A stretch of DNA of 62,139 nucleotides from contig CALUWH010000011.1 of the NCBI GenBank assembly GCA_944324435.1, positions 1 to 62,139 of the forward strand. Reading direction: 5' to 3'. This document shows positions 8,260-16,138 of this stretch, one piece after another. The number at the start of each line of letters is the position of its first letter. The first letter of the stretch is position 1. The DNA is from Candidatus Gastranaerophilales bacterium. Its GTDB lineage: Bacteria; Cyanobacteriota; Vampirovibrionia; Gastranaerophilales; Gastranaerophilaceae. The notes beneath the pieces are model-generated. The model ran no database searches, was not told the origin of the DNA, and was given only the letters and a program-made list of their open reading frames with translations. The position numbers and the translations under genes are program-made.

Positions 8260-9096
8260 CTATATTTTATCTGCCATTTTCAACAAGTTGCAATTCTCAT
8301 CACGTTCTTGTTCTTTGTATATTTTAGTTCTATTGATAACTTCATCAAAATCAATTTCATGTGCATTGAAATCAGGGCCGTCAACGCAAGCAAACTTTGT
8401 TTCTCCCCCGACAGTAACTCTGCAAGCTCCGCACATTCCGGTTCCGTCAACCATTATAGGATTCATGCTGGCCTCTGTATAAATCCCTTTATCTCTGGTT
8501 AAATCTGCAACCGCCCTCATCATAGGCATTGGGCCGACTGCAATCGCGTAATCTATTTTTTCGTTATTCATAATACGCTCTAAAACCTGGGTAACGAACC
8601 CTTTTTCACCTAAGCTTCCGTCATCCGTTGTAACAAAAAGTTCTGTGCATGCATCTTTCATCTTATCCTGCCAGAAAATTAAGTCTTTTGTGCGAGCACC
8701 CATAATCATGTAAACCTTGTTTCCGGCTTCTTTAAATGCTTTAGCTATTAAATAGCATGGTGCAGCGCCGTAACCTCCTGCAAGACACACAACAGTACCG
8801 TATTTCTTGATATGTGTCGGCTGACCCAATGGGCCGACCAGATCAACCAATGCATCGCCGACATTAAGCTCCGCAAGCTTTTGGGTTGAATGACCGACGG
8901 CCATAAATACAAGTGTTAATGCGCCTGTTTCTTTATCAACATCGGCAATAGTAAGAGGAACACGTTCTCCGTTTTCTTCTGCTCTGAATATTATAAACTG
9001 TCCGGCCTTTGCGTTTCTAACTACATAAGGCGCGTCTACAGTAATCTCATACTGATTTGGGCAAAGCTCTTTTTTTGATAATATTTTGTAACCCAT
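8260..9096 (-). CDS. NfnA-like ferredoxin:NADP oxidoreductase flavoprotein (sulfide dehydrogenase/PyrK-like)
   Basis: A 278-residue flavoprotein of the PyrK/NfnA family. The N-terminal FAD domain has RVPLTIADVD. The NAD(P) domain has GGYGAAPCYLIAKAF and ends with the [2Fe-2S] cysteine cluster (MCGACRVTVGG and FACVDGPDFNAHE). In NfnAB this small subunit performs electron-bifurcating transfer between NADH, NADPH and ferredoxin together with a GltD-like large subunit. The large subunit is not adjacent here; the only neighbour is the Cys-rich microprotein. The exact partner is therefore unknown. Confidence 0.88.
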   Translation of the reverse strand: MGYKILSKKELCPNQYEITVDAPYVVRNAKAGQFIIFRAEENGERVPLTIADVDKETGALTLVFMAVGHSTQKLAELNVGDALVDLVGPLGQPTHIKKYGTVVCLAGGYGAAPCYLIAKAFKEAGNKVYMIMGARTKDLIFWQDKMKDACTELFVTTDDGSLGEKGFVTQVLERIMNNEKIDYAIAVGPMPMMRAVADLTRDKGIYTEASMNPIMVDGTGMCGACRVTVGGETKFACVDGPDFNAHEIDFDEVINRTKIYKEQERDENCNLLKMADKI

Positions 9097-9161
9097 AAAA
9101 CTTAGCTCCTCTTGTACAAAAATATATTACCATAAATATTTCCAATGCTCAATATTTTATT

Positions 9162-9193
9162 GCAAAAAAAAACCTTTCTAGGTAGAAAGGTTT
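9162..9193 (-). terminator. strong intrinsic terminator of candidate sRNA
   Basis: A perfect 11-bp stem (AAACCTTTCTA / TAGAAAGGTTT). On the minus strand it is followed directly by a run of nine T. There is no minus-strand gene immediately upstream except the candidate sRNA transcript. Confidence 0.85.
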
Positions 9194-9295
9194 GGAATCT
9201 TTTTGAATTAATTCCTCATGTGTAGAAGGTTAGTGTGTAGGTTGTATGAAAGGTTGTGTTATGTGTTTCGTGTTTATTTTGTTTGCCGTTTTGTT
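9162..9295 (-). ncRNA. candidate small RNA
   Basis: A minus-strand promoter at about 9300-9330 points into roughly 130 bp with no plausible reading frame: the only ATG near the end runs into a stop after three codons. The stretch ends in a strong terminator at 9162-9193. The predicted RNA is rich in A and C and poor in G (runs such as ACAACCTACACACTAACC), which suits a single-stranded base-pairing region followed by the terminator hairpin. The promoter is nearly identical to the one in front of the 31042-31470 gene. The exact 5' end is not known. Confidence 0.5.
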
Positions 9296-9298
9296 TTG

Positions 9299-9364
9299 AC
9301 TTACATATATATAAAGTATTTTTCTTCTATAAAATTTCACTACTTTATATATATTGTTACAAAA
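9299..9364 (-). promoter_or_regulatory. promoter module of candidate sRNA with TTTTGTnACAAAA-like site
   Basis: The minus-strand -10 region lies in 9301-9311 (TATATATATG). 9300-9321 is identical over 22 bp to 31493-31514. An AAATTTCAC block and then TATTGTTACAAAA (9352-9364) follow at almost the same distances as in the 31-kb copy. Confidence 0.55.
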
Positions 9365-9390
9365 CTTTACACACTACCTGTGGGGAGGAA

Positions 9391-9774
9391 TTATGCCATA
9401 CTGTAGAGCGAACGTTCAATAATATCCGGAAAATACTTCTCTACAATATTATTTACGTTAATAGAGGTACTATGATTTTTAATTTGACCATTGGTGCCTA
9501 TATTCATCTCTGCAGGACGCCGATTCATTCTCATATATTTAACGTTTATCCCGTTATCCAAGTATGATTTGTATGGTTGAACTTCTATAAAAGAGCCATC
9601 TAAAAAGCGCTTTGAACGGTAAATGGTTCTTTTGGGTCCATTAGAACTATTTTCAAAAAGGCGAAAAATATCTTTAATAAGTGCCTGCGAAGTTTCAGAC
9701 AGTTCTTTGACGTTTTTATGCCCCTTGAAGTTGGGCTTGTATGAATAACTTTGGTATGGTTGTACTTTAATCAT
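9391..9774 (-). CDS. lineage-specific F-x-G protein
   Basis: About 127 residues from the ATG at 9774 (MIKVQPYQSYSYKP...); an ATG at 9789 would add five residues but has a poorer ribosome-binding site. The N-terminus carries the recurring motif PNFKG followed by a basic residue. A second copy of the VQPYxSY sequence occurs near residue 70, so the protein contains an internal repeat. No transmembrane segment and no known domain. Upstream is an inverted repeat TTTTGT-N4-ACAAAA at 9841-9856, related to the palindrome seen near other lineage-specific genes. Confidence 0.65.
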   Translation of the reverse strand: MIKVQPYQSYSYKPNFKGHKNVKELSETSQALIKDIFRLFENSSNGPKRTIYRSKRFLDGSFIEVQPYKSYLDNGINVKYMRMNRRPAEMNIGTNGQIKNHSTSINVNNIVEKYFPDIIERSLYSMA

Positions 9775-9858
9775 AACGTTGGTCTCCATTTCTCATTTTG
9801 TAAACTTGTTTAAATATAAAATTGTAAAAATTTTTTTTGCTTTTGTCTTAACAAAATT

Positions 9859-11088
9859 TTACATTTGCATAAGCAAGTCAAAAATACCTTCTGCATAAGT
9901 CGGATGTGCAAAACATTGCTCTTTAAGCTTGTCTGCGTTTATACTATTCTGCATAGCCGTAAGAACAATATGAATCAATGAGGAAGCTTCTTTGGACACT
10001 ATATGGGCGCCATATATTTTATTATTTTTTATAATAAGCTTTATAAATCCATCAATAGCATCATCACACCAGGCCTTTCCTAATGCCGTAACCGGAAGAA
10101 TTTTAGAGGTGAAAGTGCTATCACAGTCCTGTTCTCTAAGACCGACCCAGGCAATTTCCGGTGTGCCGTAAATTACAGATGGTATTAGTGTCTTATTATA
10201 CGGAATGCCTGTTGCAATATATTTAGCCTGTTGGATAGCATAATGCGCAAGCTGAATTTCTCCGCAGGCATCTCCAATAATTTTATATCCGTTATTTTCT
10301 GGACATACCGGAATTCTGCCTGCTGCAACAAGTATGCAATCAGGTGTTAAGCTGACTCCGCTTTTTAATATAACTGTTTTATTCTCTACCTTATCAATAC
10401 TTTCATTAAGGTAATATTTTATTTTCCTCTGTTTAAAGATTCGCTCTATTCTTTTTGAAACTTCAATATCCGCAATAGGGATTAAATGTTCAGCCATTTC
10501 TACCACGACTACTTCAACCCCGAAATTTGATAAAATTCTAGCCCATTCAATTCCGATAGCTCCTGAGCCAACAATAAGCATGGTTTTGGGTAGTTCATTT
10601 AAATTTAGTATGTCATCAGAGCTGAGAATAAATTCACCGTCAAATTCCAGCCCCTTAATTTCTCTTGGCTTTGCGCCCGTCGCAATCAGTATTTTTTCTG
10701 TTTTATATGTTTCATCTCCGCATTGGATTATATTCTTGTCAATGATTTTAGCTTCTCCATATACGGTTATTGCGCCGGAATTTTTTACTGCTGATTCTAA
10801 TGCTCTTCTTATTTTTTCGACAGTCTTATCTTTTTTTTCTATGACTTTTGAAAAATCAAATTTAATATTTTCAGCCGTGATTCCGTATTCTTTGGCATTT
10901 AGGAGTTCTGAATAAACCTCTGAAGAGTGTAAAAAAGACTTTGTCGGAATACAGCCGCGATTAAGGCATGTTCCCCCAAGCTTGTCTTTTTCAAACAACA
11001 CAACTGAATGTCCTTGTTTTGCAAGGTACATAGCTGAACTGTAACCGGCCGGGCCGCCGCCTATAATACCATACTCAAACTCTTTCAT
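9859..11088 (-). CDS. pyridine nucleotide-disulfide oxidoreductase (dihydrolipoyl dehydrogenase-like)
   Basis: A 409-residue flavoprotein. It has the FAD-binding GIIGGGPAGYSSAMYLA, the redox-active pair in GGTCLNRGCIPTKS, the NAD-binding GSGAIGIEWARIL, and the C-terminal AHPTYAEGIFDL with the catalytic His and Glu of dihydrolipoyl dehydrogenases. This fits E3 of 2-oxoacid dehydrogenase or glycine cleavage complexes. It is 50-60 residues shorter than typical Lpd, mostly in the middle, yet all key motifs remain. No lipoylated partner gene is nearby, so the complex it serves is unknown. Confidence 0.88.
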   Translation of the reverse strand: MKEFEYGIIGGGPAGYSSAMYLAKQGHSVVLFEKDKLGGTCLNRGCIPTKSFLHSSEVYSELLNAKEYGITAENIKFDFSKVIEKKDKTVEKIRRALESAVKNSGAITVYGEAKIIDKNIIQCGDETYKTEKILIATGAKPREIKGLEFDGEFILSSDDILNLNELPKTMLIVGSGAIGIEWARILSNFGVEVVVVEMAEHLIPIADIEVSKRIERIFKQRKIKYYLNESIDKVENKTVILKSGVSLTPDCILVAAGRIPVCPENNGYKIIGDACGEIQLAHYAIQQAKYIATGIPYNKTLIPSVIYGTPEIAWVGLREQDCDSTFTSKILPVTALGKAWCDDAIDGFIKLIIKNNKIYGAHIVSKEASSLIHIVLTAMQNSINADKLKEQCFAHPTYAEGIFDLLMQM

Positions 11089-11123
11089 ACCAAATCCTTA
11101 CATGTTTATTTTAGCATAAAACC

Positions 11124-11696
11124 TTAAATTTTCATGCCGCCGGAATTGTTTGTTGGAGTTGATTGTTTTTTTAGTATATTCTTTTGTACATCTGATGCGG
11201 TATAGTTTCTTATGACAGGGGTTATAATGTTAGAAGAGAGTACGCTTGCTCCTACTGTACCTACTGTTGTTATAAAGTTTTTGTATGTATAATAAGAATC
11301 TTTTGGGAAATCTGCCTTCTGTTTTAATACTTCATCCAAATCAAAGTCCAGTTTACCTACCTTATCACCGTATAAATCTTTATGCTTGTTAAGATATTGG
11401 CGGACTCTCATCGGCGTAACTTTTCCGGTTGACGCCATTTTGGATATCATTTTTTTAGTTGCCTGAGTTACCAAAAAGAAAGAGCCCACATTTACAACAG
11501 CATCCAGAAATTCTTGAGGAACTAAGAAGCTCTTTTGTTCTTTGGAAATTTTTGGGTTAATCATTATCGCAACAATTTGGGCAAGAGAAGAAAGTCCCCA
11601 GCCTGCAACACCAGTCCAAATAAGCATTTTGGCAGTATTTTTTTTGAAATTGGTGTAAATCCATTCCATACCTTTTTGAAGAAGGGAGTTATTCAT
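11124..11696 (-). CDS. lineage-specific membrane-associated protein
   Basis: About 190 residues from the ATG at 11696, which follows AGGAGGG at a good distance. A longer frame back to 11765 lacks such support. It has hydrophobic segments around MLIWTGVAGWGLSSLAQIVAIM and VNVGSFFLVTQAT, and a Gly/Val-rich one near FITTVGTVGASVL, so it is probably membrane-bound. The C-terminus is polar (Thr/Asn/Gly). The start lies inside the end of the upstream gene (8-bp overlap), so the pair is translationally coupled. No known family. Confidence 0.65.
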   Translation of the reverse strand: MNNSLLQKGMEWIYTNFKKNTAKMLIWTGVAGWGLSSLAQIVAIMINPKISKEQKSFLVPQEFLDAVVNVGSFFLVTQATKKMISKMASTGKVTPMRVRQYLNKHKDLYGDKVGKLDFDLDEVLKQKADFPKDSYYTYKNFITTVGTVGASVLSSNIITPVIRNYTASDVQKNILKKQSTPTNNSGGMKI

Positions 11697-12276
11697 GGCG
11701 TCCCTCCTTTGATTTATCCATATCGTTGAAAAGGTTGGTAAGGAAGATTGTGAACGGTGCATCAAGGGCGAAATTCGTTACACACATTGCAAGAAGTGCT
11801 AAAAACATTGATGATGTGCTTCTGTAATTTTTCAAGAAGGTATCATTAGCTGCCATCTCTTTTAAAAATTTTGTGGGAAGCAATGCTTTACTATATTTGC
11901 CGCTGCCTTTTATATCAGTCATTTTTGCAATCAGATCATACAAAGGACCACGGACAACAAACACACCGACACCTGTACCTGCAATTATTTTGGCAATAGT
12001 TCTGTTTCTGGAAACTCTTCTGGTTTCCTTATCAACCTTATGATTCTGATAATCTATAGCAGGCTGGGTCGCAAGCGCAGTAATCCCCATTATGGCCCGA
12101 TTCTCCGCAGGCTTTGAAATTTTATTATCTATCTTTTTCCAAGTTTCAAGTTTGCGTGCGGACTCTTTGGCTGTAACCTCCGGCATAGCATCAAAAAATT
12201 TCTGCATTATACGGCGAGACCAGGAATCCTTGCTCCCTTGCATGGATATATTATTTTGAATCGGCTGTATGTTCAT
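11689..12276 (-). CDS. lineage-specific membrane-associated protein with variant N-terminal motif
   Basis: 195 residues from the ATG at 12276 (MNIQPIQNNISMQG); a TTG in frame at 12294 has no independent support. The N-terminus fits the recurring M-N-I-x-P-I ... x-x-G pattern, with Met in place of Phe. Hydrophobic segments occur near IAKIIAGTGVGVFVVRGPLYDL and FLALLAMCVTNFAL. The first gene of a two-gene operon with 11124-11696. The palindrome TTTTGTTACAAAA lies about 60 bp upstream and a TATACT -10 box between them. Confidence 0.65.
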   Translation of the reverse strand: MNIQPIQNNISMQGSKDSWSRRIMQKFFDAMPEVTAKESARKLETWKKIDNKISKPAENRAIMGITALATQPAIDYQNHKVDKETRRVSRNRTIAKIIAGTGVGVFVVRGPLYDLIAKMTDIKGSGKYSKALLPTKFLKEMAANDTFLKNYRSTSSMFLALLAMCVTNFALDAPFTIFLTNLFNDMDKSKEGRHE

Positions 12277-12335
12277 AACACTTCTTTCCTTCAAGTATAA
12301 AACACCTGAAACATGAAAATTGACTTTTATATAAC

Positions 12336-12348
12336 TTTTGTTACAAAA
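12336..12348. promoter_or_regulatory. TTTTGTTACAAAA palindrome upstream of 11.1-12.3 kb operon
   Basis: TTTTGTTACAAAA, extended on both sides to a 20-bp near-perfect inverted repeat (12333-12352). On the minus strand it lies about 45 bp upstream of a TATACT -10 box, the same geometry as at 9.3 kb and 31.5 kb. It is also between the divergent tyrS and F-x-G operons. Confidence 0.5.
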
Positions 12349-12425
12349 AGTTTACATATAACCGCGAGAAAGAAAAAAAAAATCTTTTTTGCTATCATAA
12401 AAATGACAAAAGGAGTGAATAAATT

Positions 12426-13649
12426 ATGACAGATATACGACAAGAATTTATAGAACAAGCAAAACAATTAACAAGAAATGCAGAGGTTCTTCCGAACGGT
12501 TTTGAAGAATTGGCAGCAAAGCTTCAGCACGCTCACGATACAAATACTCCTTTACGTGTAAAATTGGGAATGGATCCGACAAGACCTGATTTACACCTCG
12601 GGCATACTGTTGTTATGAGAAAACTGAGAGAGTTTCAAAAACTCGGGCATAAAATTGTTTTGATTGTCGGTGGAGCAACTGCGATGATAGGAGACCCGTC
12701 AGGTAAATCAGAGACAAGGCCGGCTTTAACTAAAGAACAGGTTGAGGAGAATGCGAAAACTTATTTTGAGCAGATGTCAAAAGTTCTTGATATTTCTGAT
12801 GCGGAAGTTGTAAACAATGCAGATTGGCTTCATAAAATGTCTTTTACGGAACTTTTACAACTTGCAGGCAAAGTTACTGTCGCACAGATGATGACAAGAG
12901 ATGATTTTGCGAAAAGATACTCTGAAGGAAAACCAATCGCAATCCACGAGTTCTTTTACCCTCTTATGCAGGCTTATGACTCTGTTGCGATAGATTCTGA
13001 TATTGAGCTCGGCGGTACTGACCAGAGGTTTAATACGCTTTTGGGAAGGGATATTCAATCCGCTTACGGCAAAAAATACCCTCAGCTTGTAATGATGCTT
13101 CCTCTTCTTGAAGGCACAGACGGTGTTGTTAAAATGTCAAAAACTTATCCCGAACACTGTATATCACTTACTGATTCTCCAAAGGATATGTTTGGCAAGC
13201 TCATGAGTATTCCGGATACTCTTATAACACGCTATTATTCATTATTGACAGATGTTTCGCAGGAAGAGCTGGTTAAGATGGATGAGCAAATCGCGTCTAA
13301 TTCTATAAATCCGCGTGATATCAAAATGAAATTAGCTTATATGGTTACAGAAGAATATCACGGTAAAGAAGGTGCTGATAAAGCTCAAGAAGACTTCATA
13401 AATGTTGTATCCAACAAGGGAATACCGGATGACATAGAAAGTGTTAAAATTGAATCCGAAGGGGTAAATATATTGGATTTACTCGTAAGACTAGGTTTTG
13501 TACAAAGTAAAGGCGAGGCCAAACGTCTTATACAAGGTGGCGGTGTTAAACTCGACGGAGAAAAACTTTCAGATATGGCGTTTGTAGTTAAACCAAATAT
13601 GGATGCTGTATTACAGGCCGGTAAAAGAAAGTTTGCTAAACTGGTTTAA
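12426..13649 (+). CDS. tyrS: tyrosyl-tRNA synthetase
   Basis: A 407-residue class I aminoacyl-tRNA synthetase charging tRNA-Tyr. HIGH appears as HLGH (DLHLGHTVV), KMSKS as KMSKTY near residue 238, and IGDPSGKSETRP is the loop typical of the TyrRS type 2 subfamily. The C-terminal 60 residues form an S4 RNA-binding domain (GFVQSKGEAKRLIQGGGV). Ribosome-binding site AAGGAG. It is followed by cysK 29 bp later on the same strand. No T-box leader is present. Confidence 0.96.
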   Translation: MTDIRQEFIEQAKQLTRNAEVLPNGFEELAAKLQHAHDTNTPLRVKLGMDPTRPDLHLGHTVVMRKLREFQKLGHKIVLIVGGATAMIGDPSGKSETRPALTKEQVEENAKTYFEQMSKVLDISDAEVVNNADWLHKMSFTELLQLAGKVTVAQMMTRDDFAKRYSEGKPIAIHEFFYPLMQAYDSVAIDSDIELGGTDQRFNTLLGRDIQSAYGKKYPQLVMMLPLLEGTDGVVKMSKTYPEHCISLTDSPKDMFGKLMSIPDTLITRYYSLLTDVSQEELVKMDEQIASNSINPRDIKMKLAYMVTEEYHGKEGADKAQEDFINVVSNKGIPDDIESVKIESEGVNILDLLVRLGFVQSKGEAKRLIQGGGVKLDGEKLSDMAFVVKPNMDAVLQAGKRKFAKLV

Positions 13650-13678
13650 GTTATTTTCCGGGCGAGAGAAAGTGAATA

Positions 13679-14545
13679 ATGATATATAACAATGTTCTGG
13701 AACTCATCGGCAGCACTCCGATGGTGATATATGATGATAATATTTGGCTGAAGCTTGAGTATTTCAACCCTTCGGCGTCAATAAAGGACAGGGCAGCTTA
13801 TTCAATGATACAATCTGCAATAGACAGGGGGGAGGTTGACGAGGAAACTGTCATAATTGAACCAACAAGCGGAAATACGGGAATTGGACTTGGAATGGTT
13901 TGCGCTGTTCTGGGGCTAAAATTGATTATATGTATGCCTGAAAACATGTCAGAGGAGCGCAAAAAAAGTATTTCGGCGTATGGCGCTGAACTTGTTTTAA
14001 CCCCGAAAGAAGGCGGAATGAAGGGGGCTGTTGAGAAAGCTCTGGAGCTTTCTAAAGAGTATCCCAAAAGCTTTATTCCTATGCAGTTTTCAAACTTAGA
14101 TAATCCGGAAGCTCACAAGCAGACTGCAAAAGAGATTTTGGATGATACCGGTAATAATGTTGATATCGTAGTTGCTGGTATTGGAACAGGCGGAACTGCG
14201 TATGGATTGAAAAAGTATTTGAAGGGCAAAATGGTGTTCGGGGTTGAGCCTGAAGAAAGTCCATTGTTTACCAAGGGATATGCAGGGGCGCATAAGATAC
14301 AAGGAATCGGAGCCAACTTTGTACCTGAAATATGTAAAATTGCCGAACTTGACGGTGTTTTGACAATAAAAGGCGATGATGCAATTAGTGAAGCTAAATC
14401 GCTTGCAAAACAGAAAGGAATATTTTGCGGAATATCAGGCGGAGCCAATCTGCTTGCAGCAAAAGAGTTAAGTAAAAAATATCCGGAAAAGCTAATTGTT
14501 GCAATTATTCCGGATAGCGGCGAAAGATACCTGTCTGTTTGGTAA
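13679..14545 (+). CDS. cysK: cysteine synthase (O-acetylserine sulfhydrylase)
   Basis: A 288-residue PLP enzyme making cysteine from O-acetylserine and sulfide. It has ELIGSTPMV at the start, the PLP lysine in NPSASIKDRAA, the substrate loop EPTSGNTGIGL, the phosphate-binding GIGTGGTAYGL and the final PDSGERYLSVW. It is slightly shorter than E. coli CysK (about 320) because of a compact middle region. It forms an operon with cysE, whose product makes its substrate. Confidence 0.93.
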   Translation: MIYNNVLELIGSTPMVIYDDNIWLKLEYFNPSASIKDRAAYSMIQSAIDRGEVDEETVIIEPTSGNTGIGLGMVCAVLGLKLIICMPENMSEERKKSISAYGAELVLTPKEGGMKGAVEKALELSKEYPKSFIPMQFSNLDNPEAHKQTAKEILDDTGNNVDIVVAGIGTGGTAYGLKKYLKGKMVFGVEPEESPLFTKGYAGAHKIQGIGANFVPEICKIAELDGVLTIKGDDAISEAKSLAKQKGIFCGISGGANLLAAKELSKKYPEKLIVAIIPDSGERYLSVW

Positions 14546-14559
14546 GGAGGAGGGAGCAA

Positions 14560-15204
14560 ATGCTCATACGTGCAGTAAAGAAGATAAAAGAAGATATAAA
14601 GGTAATTTACGAAAAGGATCCGGCTGCAAACAATCTTGCAGAGGTAATTTTTTGTTATCCGGGGCTACAGGCGCTTATATCTCACAGGATTGCACATAAG
14701 CTTGCTTACTGGGGAGTTCCGTTTATTCCTCGCTTTATGTCGTATTTAACCCGCATAATTACAGGAATTGAGATTCATCCAAAGGCTAGAATCGGAAACA
14801 GATTTTTTATTGACCACGGAGAAGGGGTTGTAATAGGAGAGACAACAATAATCGGAGATGATGTTTTGATATATCAGCAAGTAACCCTGGGTGGAACAGG
14901 AAACGAACACGGAAAACGCCATCCGACGATTGGCAATAATGTAATTATCGGCGCAGGAGCTAAGATTCTGGGCAATATTACAATCGGTGATAACGTAAGA
15001 GTCGGAGCAGGCTCAGTTGTCGTGGATAATGTGCCTGAACATTGTACTGTAGTAGGGATCCCGGGACGTGTTGTACAGCAAAAATATATGAATCCTGATG
15101 GAATTCTTATGCATAACAGGATTCCGGATCCTATCAAGTGTGAACTTAACAGGTTAAAATATGAAGTTCAGGAACTCAAAGAGAAAATGGACGTAAAAAA
15201 TTAA
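14560..15204 (+). CDS. cysE: serine O-acetyltransferase
   Basis: About 214 residues from the ATG at 14560, preceded by AAGGAGGAGGG; a TTG at 14539 in frame is less likely because it would overlap cysK. The enzyme transfers acetyl from acetyl-CoA to serine, supplying cysK. A short N-terminal helical domain is followed by the left-handed parallel beta-helix of hexapeptide repeats (IDHGEGVVIGETTIIGDD, HPTIGNNVIIGAGA, AGSVVVDNVPEH) with the catalytic His and Asp. It is the short EpsC-type enzyme. The C-terminal peptide differs from the Ile-ending tail that binds CysK in enterobacteria. Confidence 0.94.
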   Translation: MLIRAVKKIKEDIKVIYEKDPAANNLAEVIFCYPGLQALISHRIAHKLAYWGVPFIPRFMSYLTRIITGIEIHPKARIGNRFFIDHGEGVVIGETTIIGDDVLIYQQVTLGGTGNEHGKRHPTIGNNVIIGAGAKILGNITIGDNVRVGAGSVVVDNVPEHCTVVGIPGRVVQQKYMNPDGILMHNRIPDPIKCELNRLKYEVQELKEKMDVKN

Positions 15205-15279
15205 GAAATGTAACAATATACGTGAAATAAAGCAAATCTGGTAATTCACACTGTTTAAATTATGCAAAAGGAAGTGTAC

Positions 15280-15924
15280 ATGCAGATATGTAATAGTTAT
15301 CCTTCTGTGCAGAAAAATTCGGCATTTAAAGGACAATACAAGAAAACAGAACAGGGTAATCCTTATTATCACACCAATTCTGCAATAAAAATTGGCGGCG
15401 CATTTGCAGGTGTAGCCGCATTAACTACTTTACTAGAACTGGGCTCAAATAAATTTTTAAAAACTATGTATGAAAGTATGCCAAACCAAAAATCTATAAT
15501 GGAGGCTCCGAGAAGTAAATCCTCAATTATACTCGGTGGATTATTCTCTATTGCGACCCACTTAGGCGCATCTGCATTTATAGATTATAAGAGAAACCAA
15601 AAAGCTCAGGAAACCGCTAATATAGTAAAACAATTAGGAACAAAGAGGGCGGTAATGACAGATGATGACATTGCTCTTTCAAATAAAGGCAGAACATACT
15701 ATGATTCTAATGTAGGAGCTAAATACGGCGGTTGGCTTGGCGCCGGAATTGGAGCTATAAATGCAATTCTAGGACTTTATCCTAATAAAGAATTAAGAAA
15801 ACTTCCTAAAGCGTCACTAGGAATCGGAATCGCAACTGGTATCGGAGTCTATTCGTTGGGCGGCTGGCTGTTAGGCAAATGGTCTGACAATATTGCCAAT
15901 AAAGATGCCAGAAAGCATGCCTAA
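15280..15924 (+). CDS. lineage-specific F-x-G membrane protein
   Basis: About 214 residues from the ATG at 15280, placed after AAGGAAG; an ATG at 15262 in frame overlaps that ribosome-binding site and is less likely. N-terminal motif SAFKG with following basic residues. Then Gly/Ala-rich hydrophobic stretches (IKIGGAFAGVAALTTLLELG; SIILGGLFSIATHLGASAFI; YGGWLGAGIGAINAILGLY; GIGIATGIGVYSLGGWLLG), about four membrane segments. The family is unknown. It resembles the 11.1-12.3 kb proteins in layout. A GTAACAA element lies 60 bp upstream. Confidence 0.65.
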   Translation: MQICNSYPSVQKNSAFKGQYKKTEQGNPYYHTNSAIKIGGAFAGVAALTTLLELGSNKFLKTMYESMPNQKSIMEAPRSKSSIILGGLFSIATHLGASAFIDYKRNQKAQETANIVKQLGTKRAVMTDDDIALSNKGRTYYDSNVGAKYGGWLGAGIGAINAILGLYPNKELRKLPKASLGIGIATGIGVYSLGGWLLGKWSDNIANKDARKHA

Positions 15925-15990
15925 GAACTGCTGCTTTTCAGTCACTATCCACGTTATTGTTCACCCACAACCTTCTATTATTTACCCCAC

Positions 15991-16019
15991 TTGCAAAAAT
16001 TTAGGAGTTGTATTATAAT
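15991..16019 (+). promoter_or_regulatory. strong sigma70-type promoter for RGG protein-rimM-trmD operon
   Basis: TTGCAA (15991-15996), 17-bp spacer, TATAAT (16014-16019). It predicts a 5' leader of about 110 nt before the ATG at 16139. Confidence 0.7.
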
Positions 16020-16028
16020 GTGTACAGT

Positions 16029-16046
16029 GAGTTGATTTATCAACTC
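16029..16046 (+). promoter_or_regulatory. leader hairpin just after the transcription start
   Basis: An 8-bp perfect stem, GAGTTGAT / ATCAACTC, starts about 3-5 nt after the predicted start site. It may stabilise the 5' end of the mRNA. It has no terminator-like T-run. Confidence 0.45.
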
Positions 16047-16138
16047 CAAAAATTTTGATTGAATCTCATATTATTTTATTGATAGGATTACTTATTAGCA
16101 GTGAATTTTTTATTTAATTTGGTTAAGAGGCTTTTATT

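Noticed and set aside
12353-12425. T-box leader before tyrS
   Set aside because: The gap is too short and lacks the T-box core and terminator.
14113-14559. 148-codon minus-strand frame inside cysK
   Set aside because: Overlaps a clear cysK gene; Pro/Ser/Ile-rich translation with no motif or ribosome-binding site.
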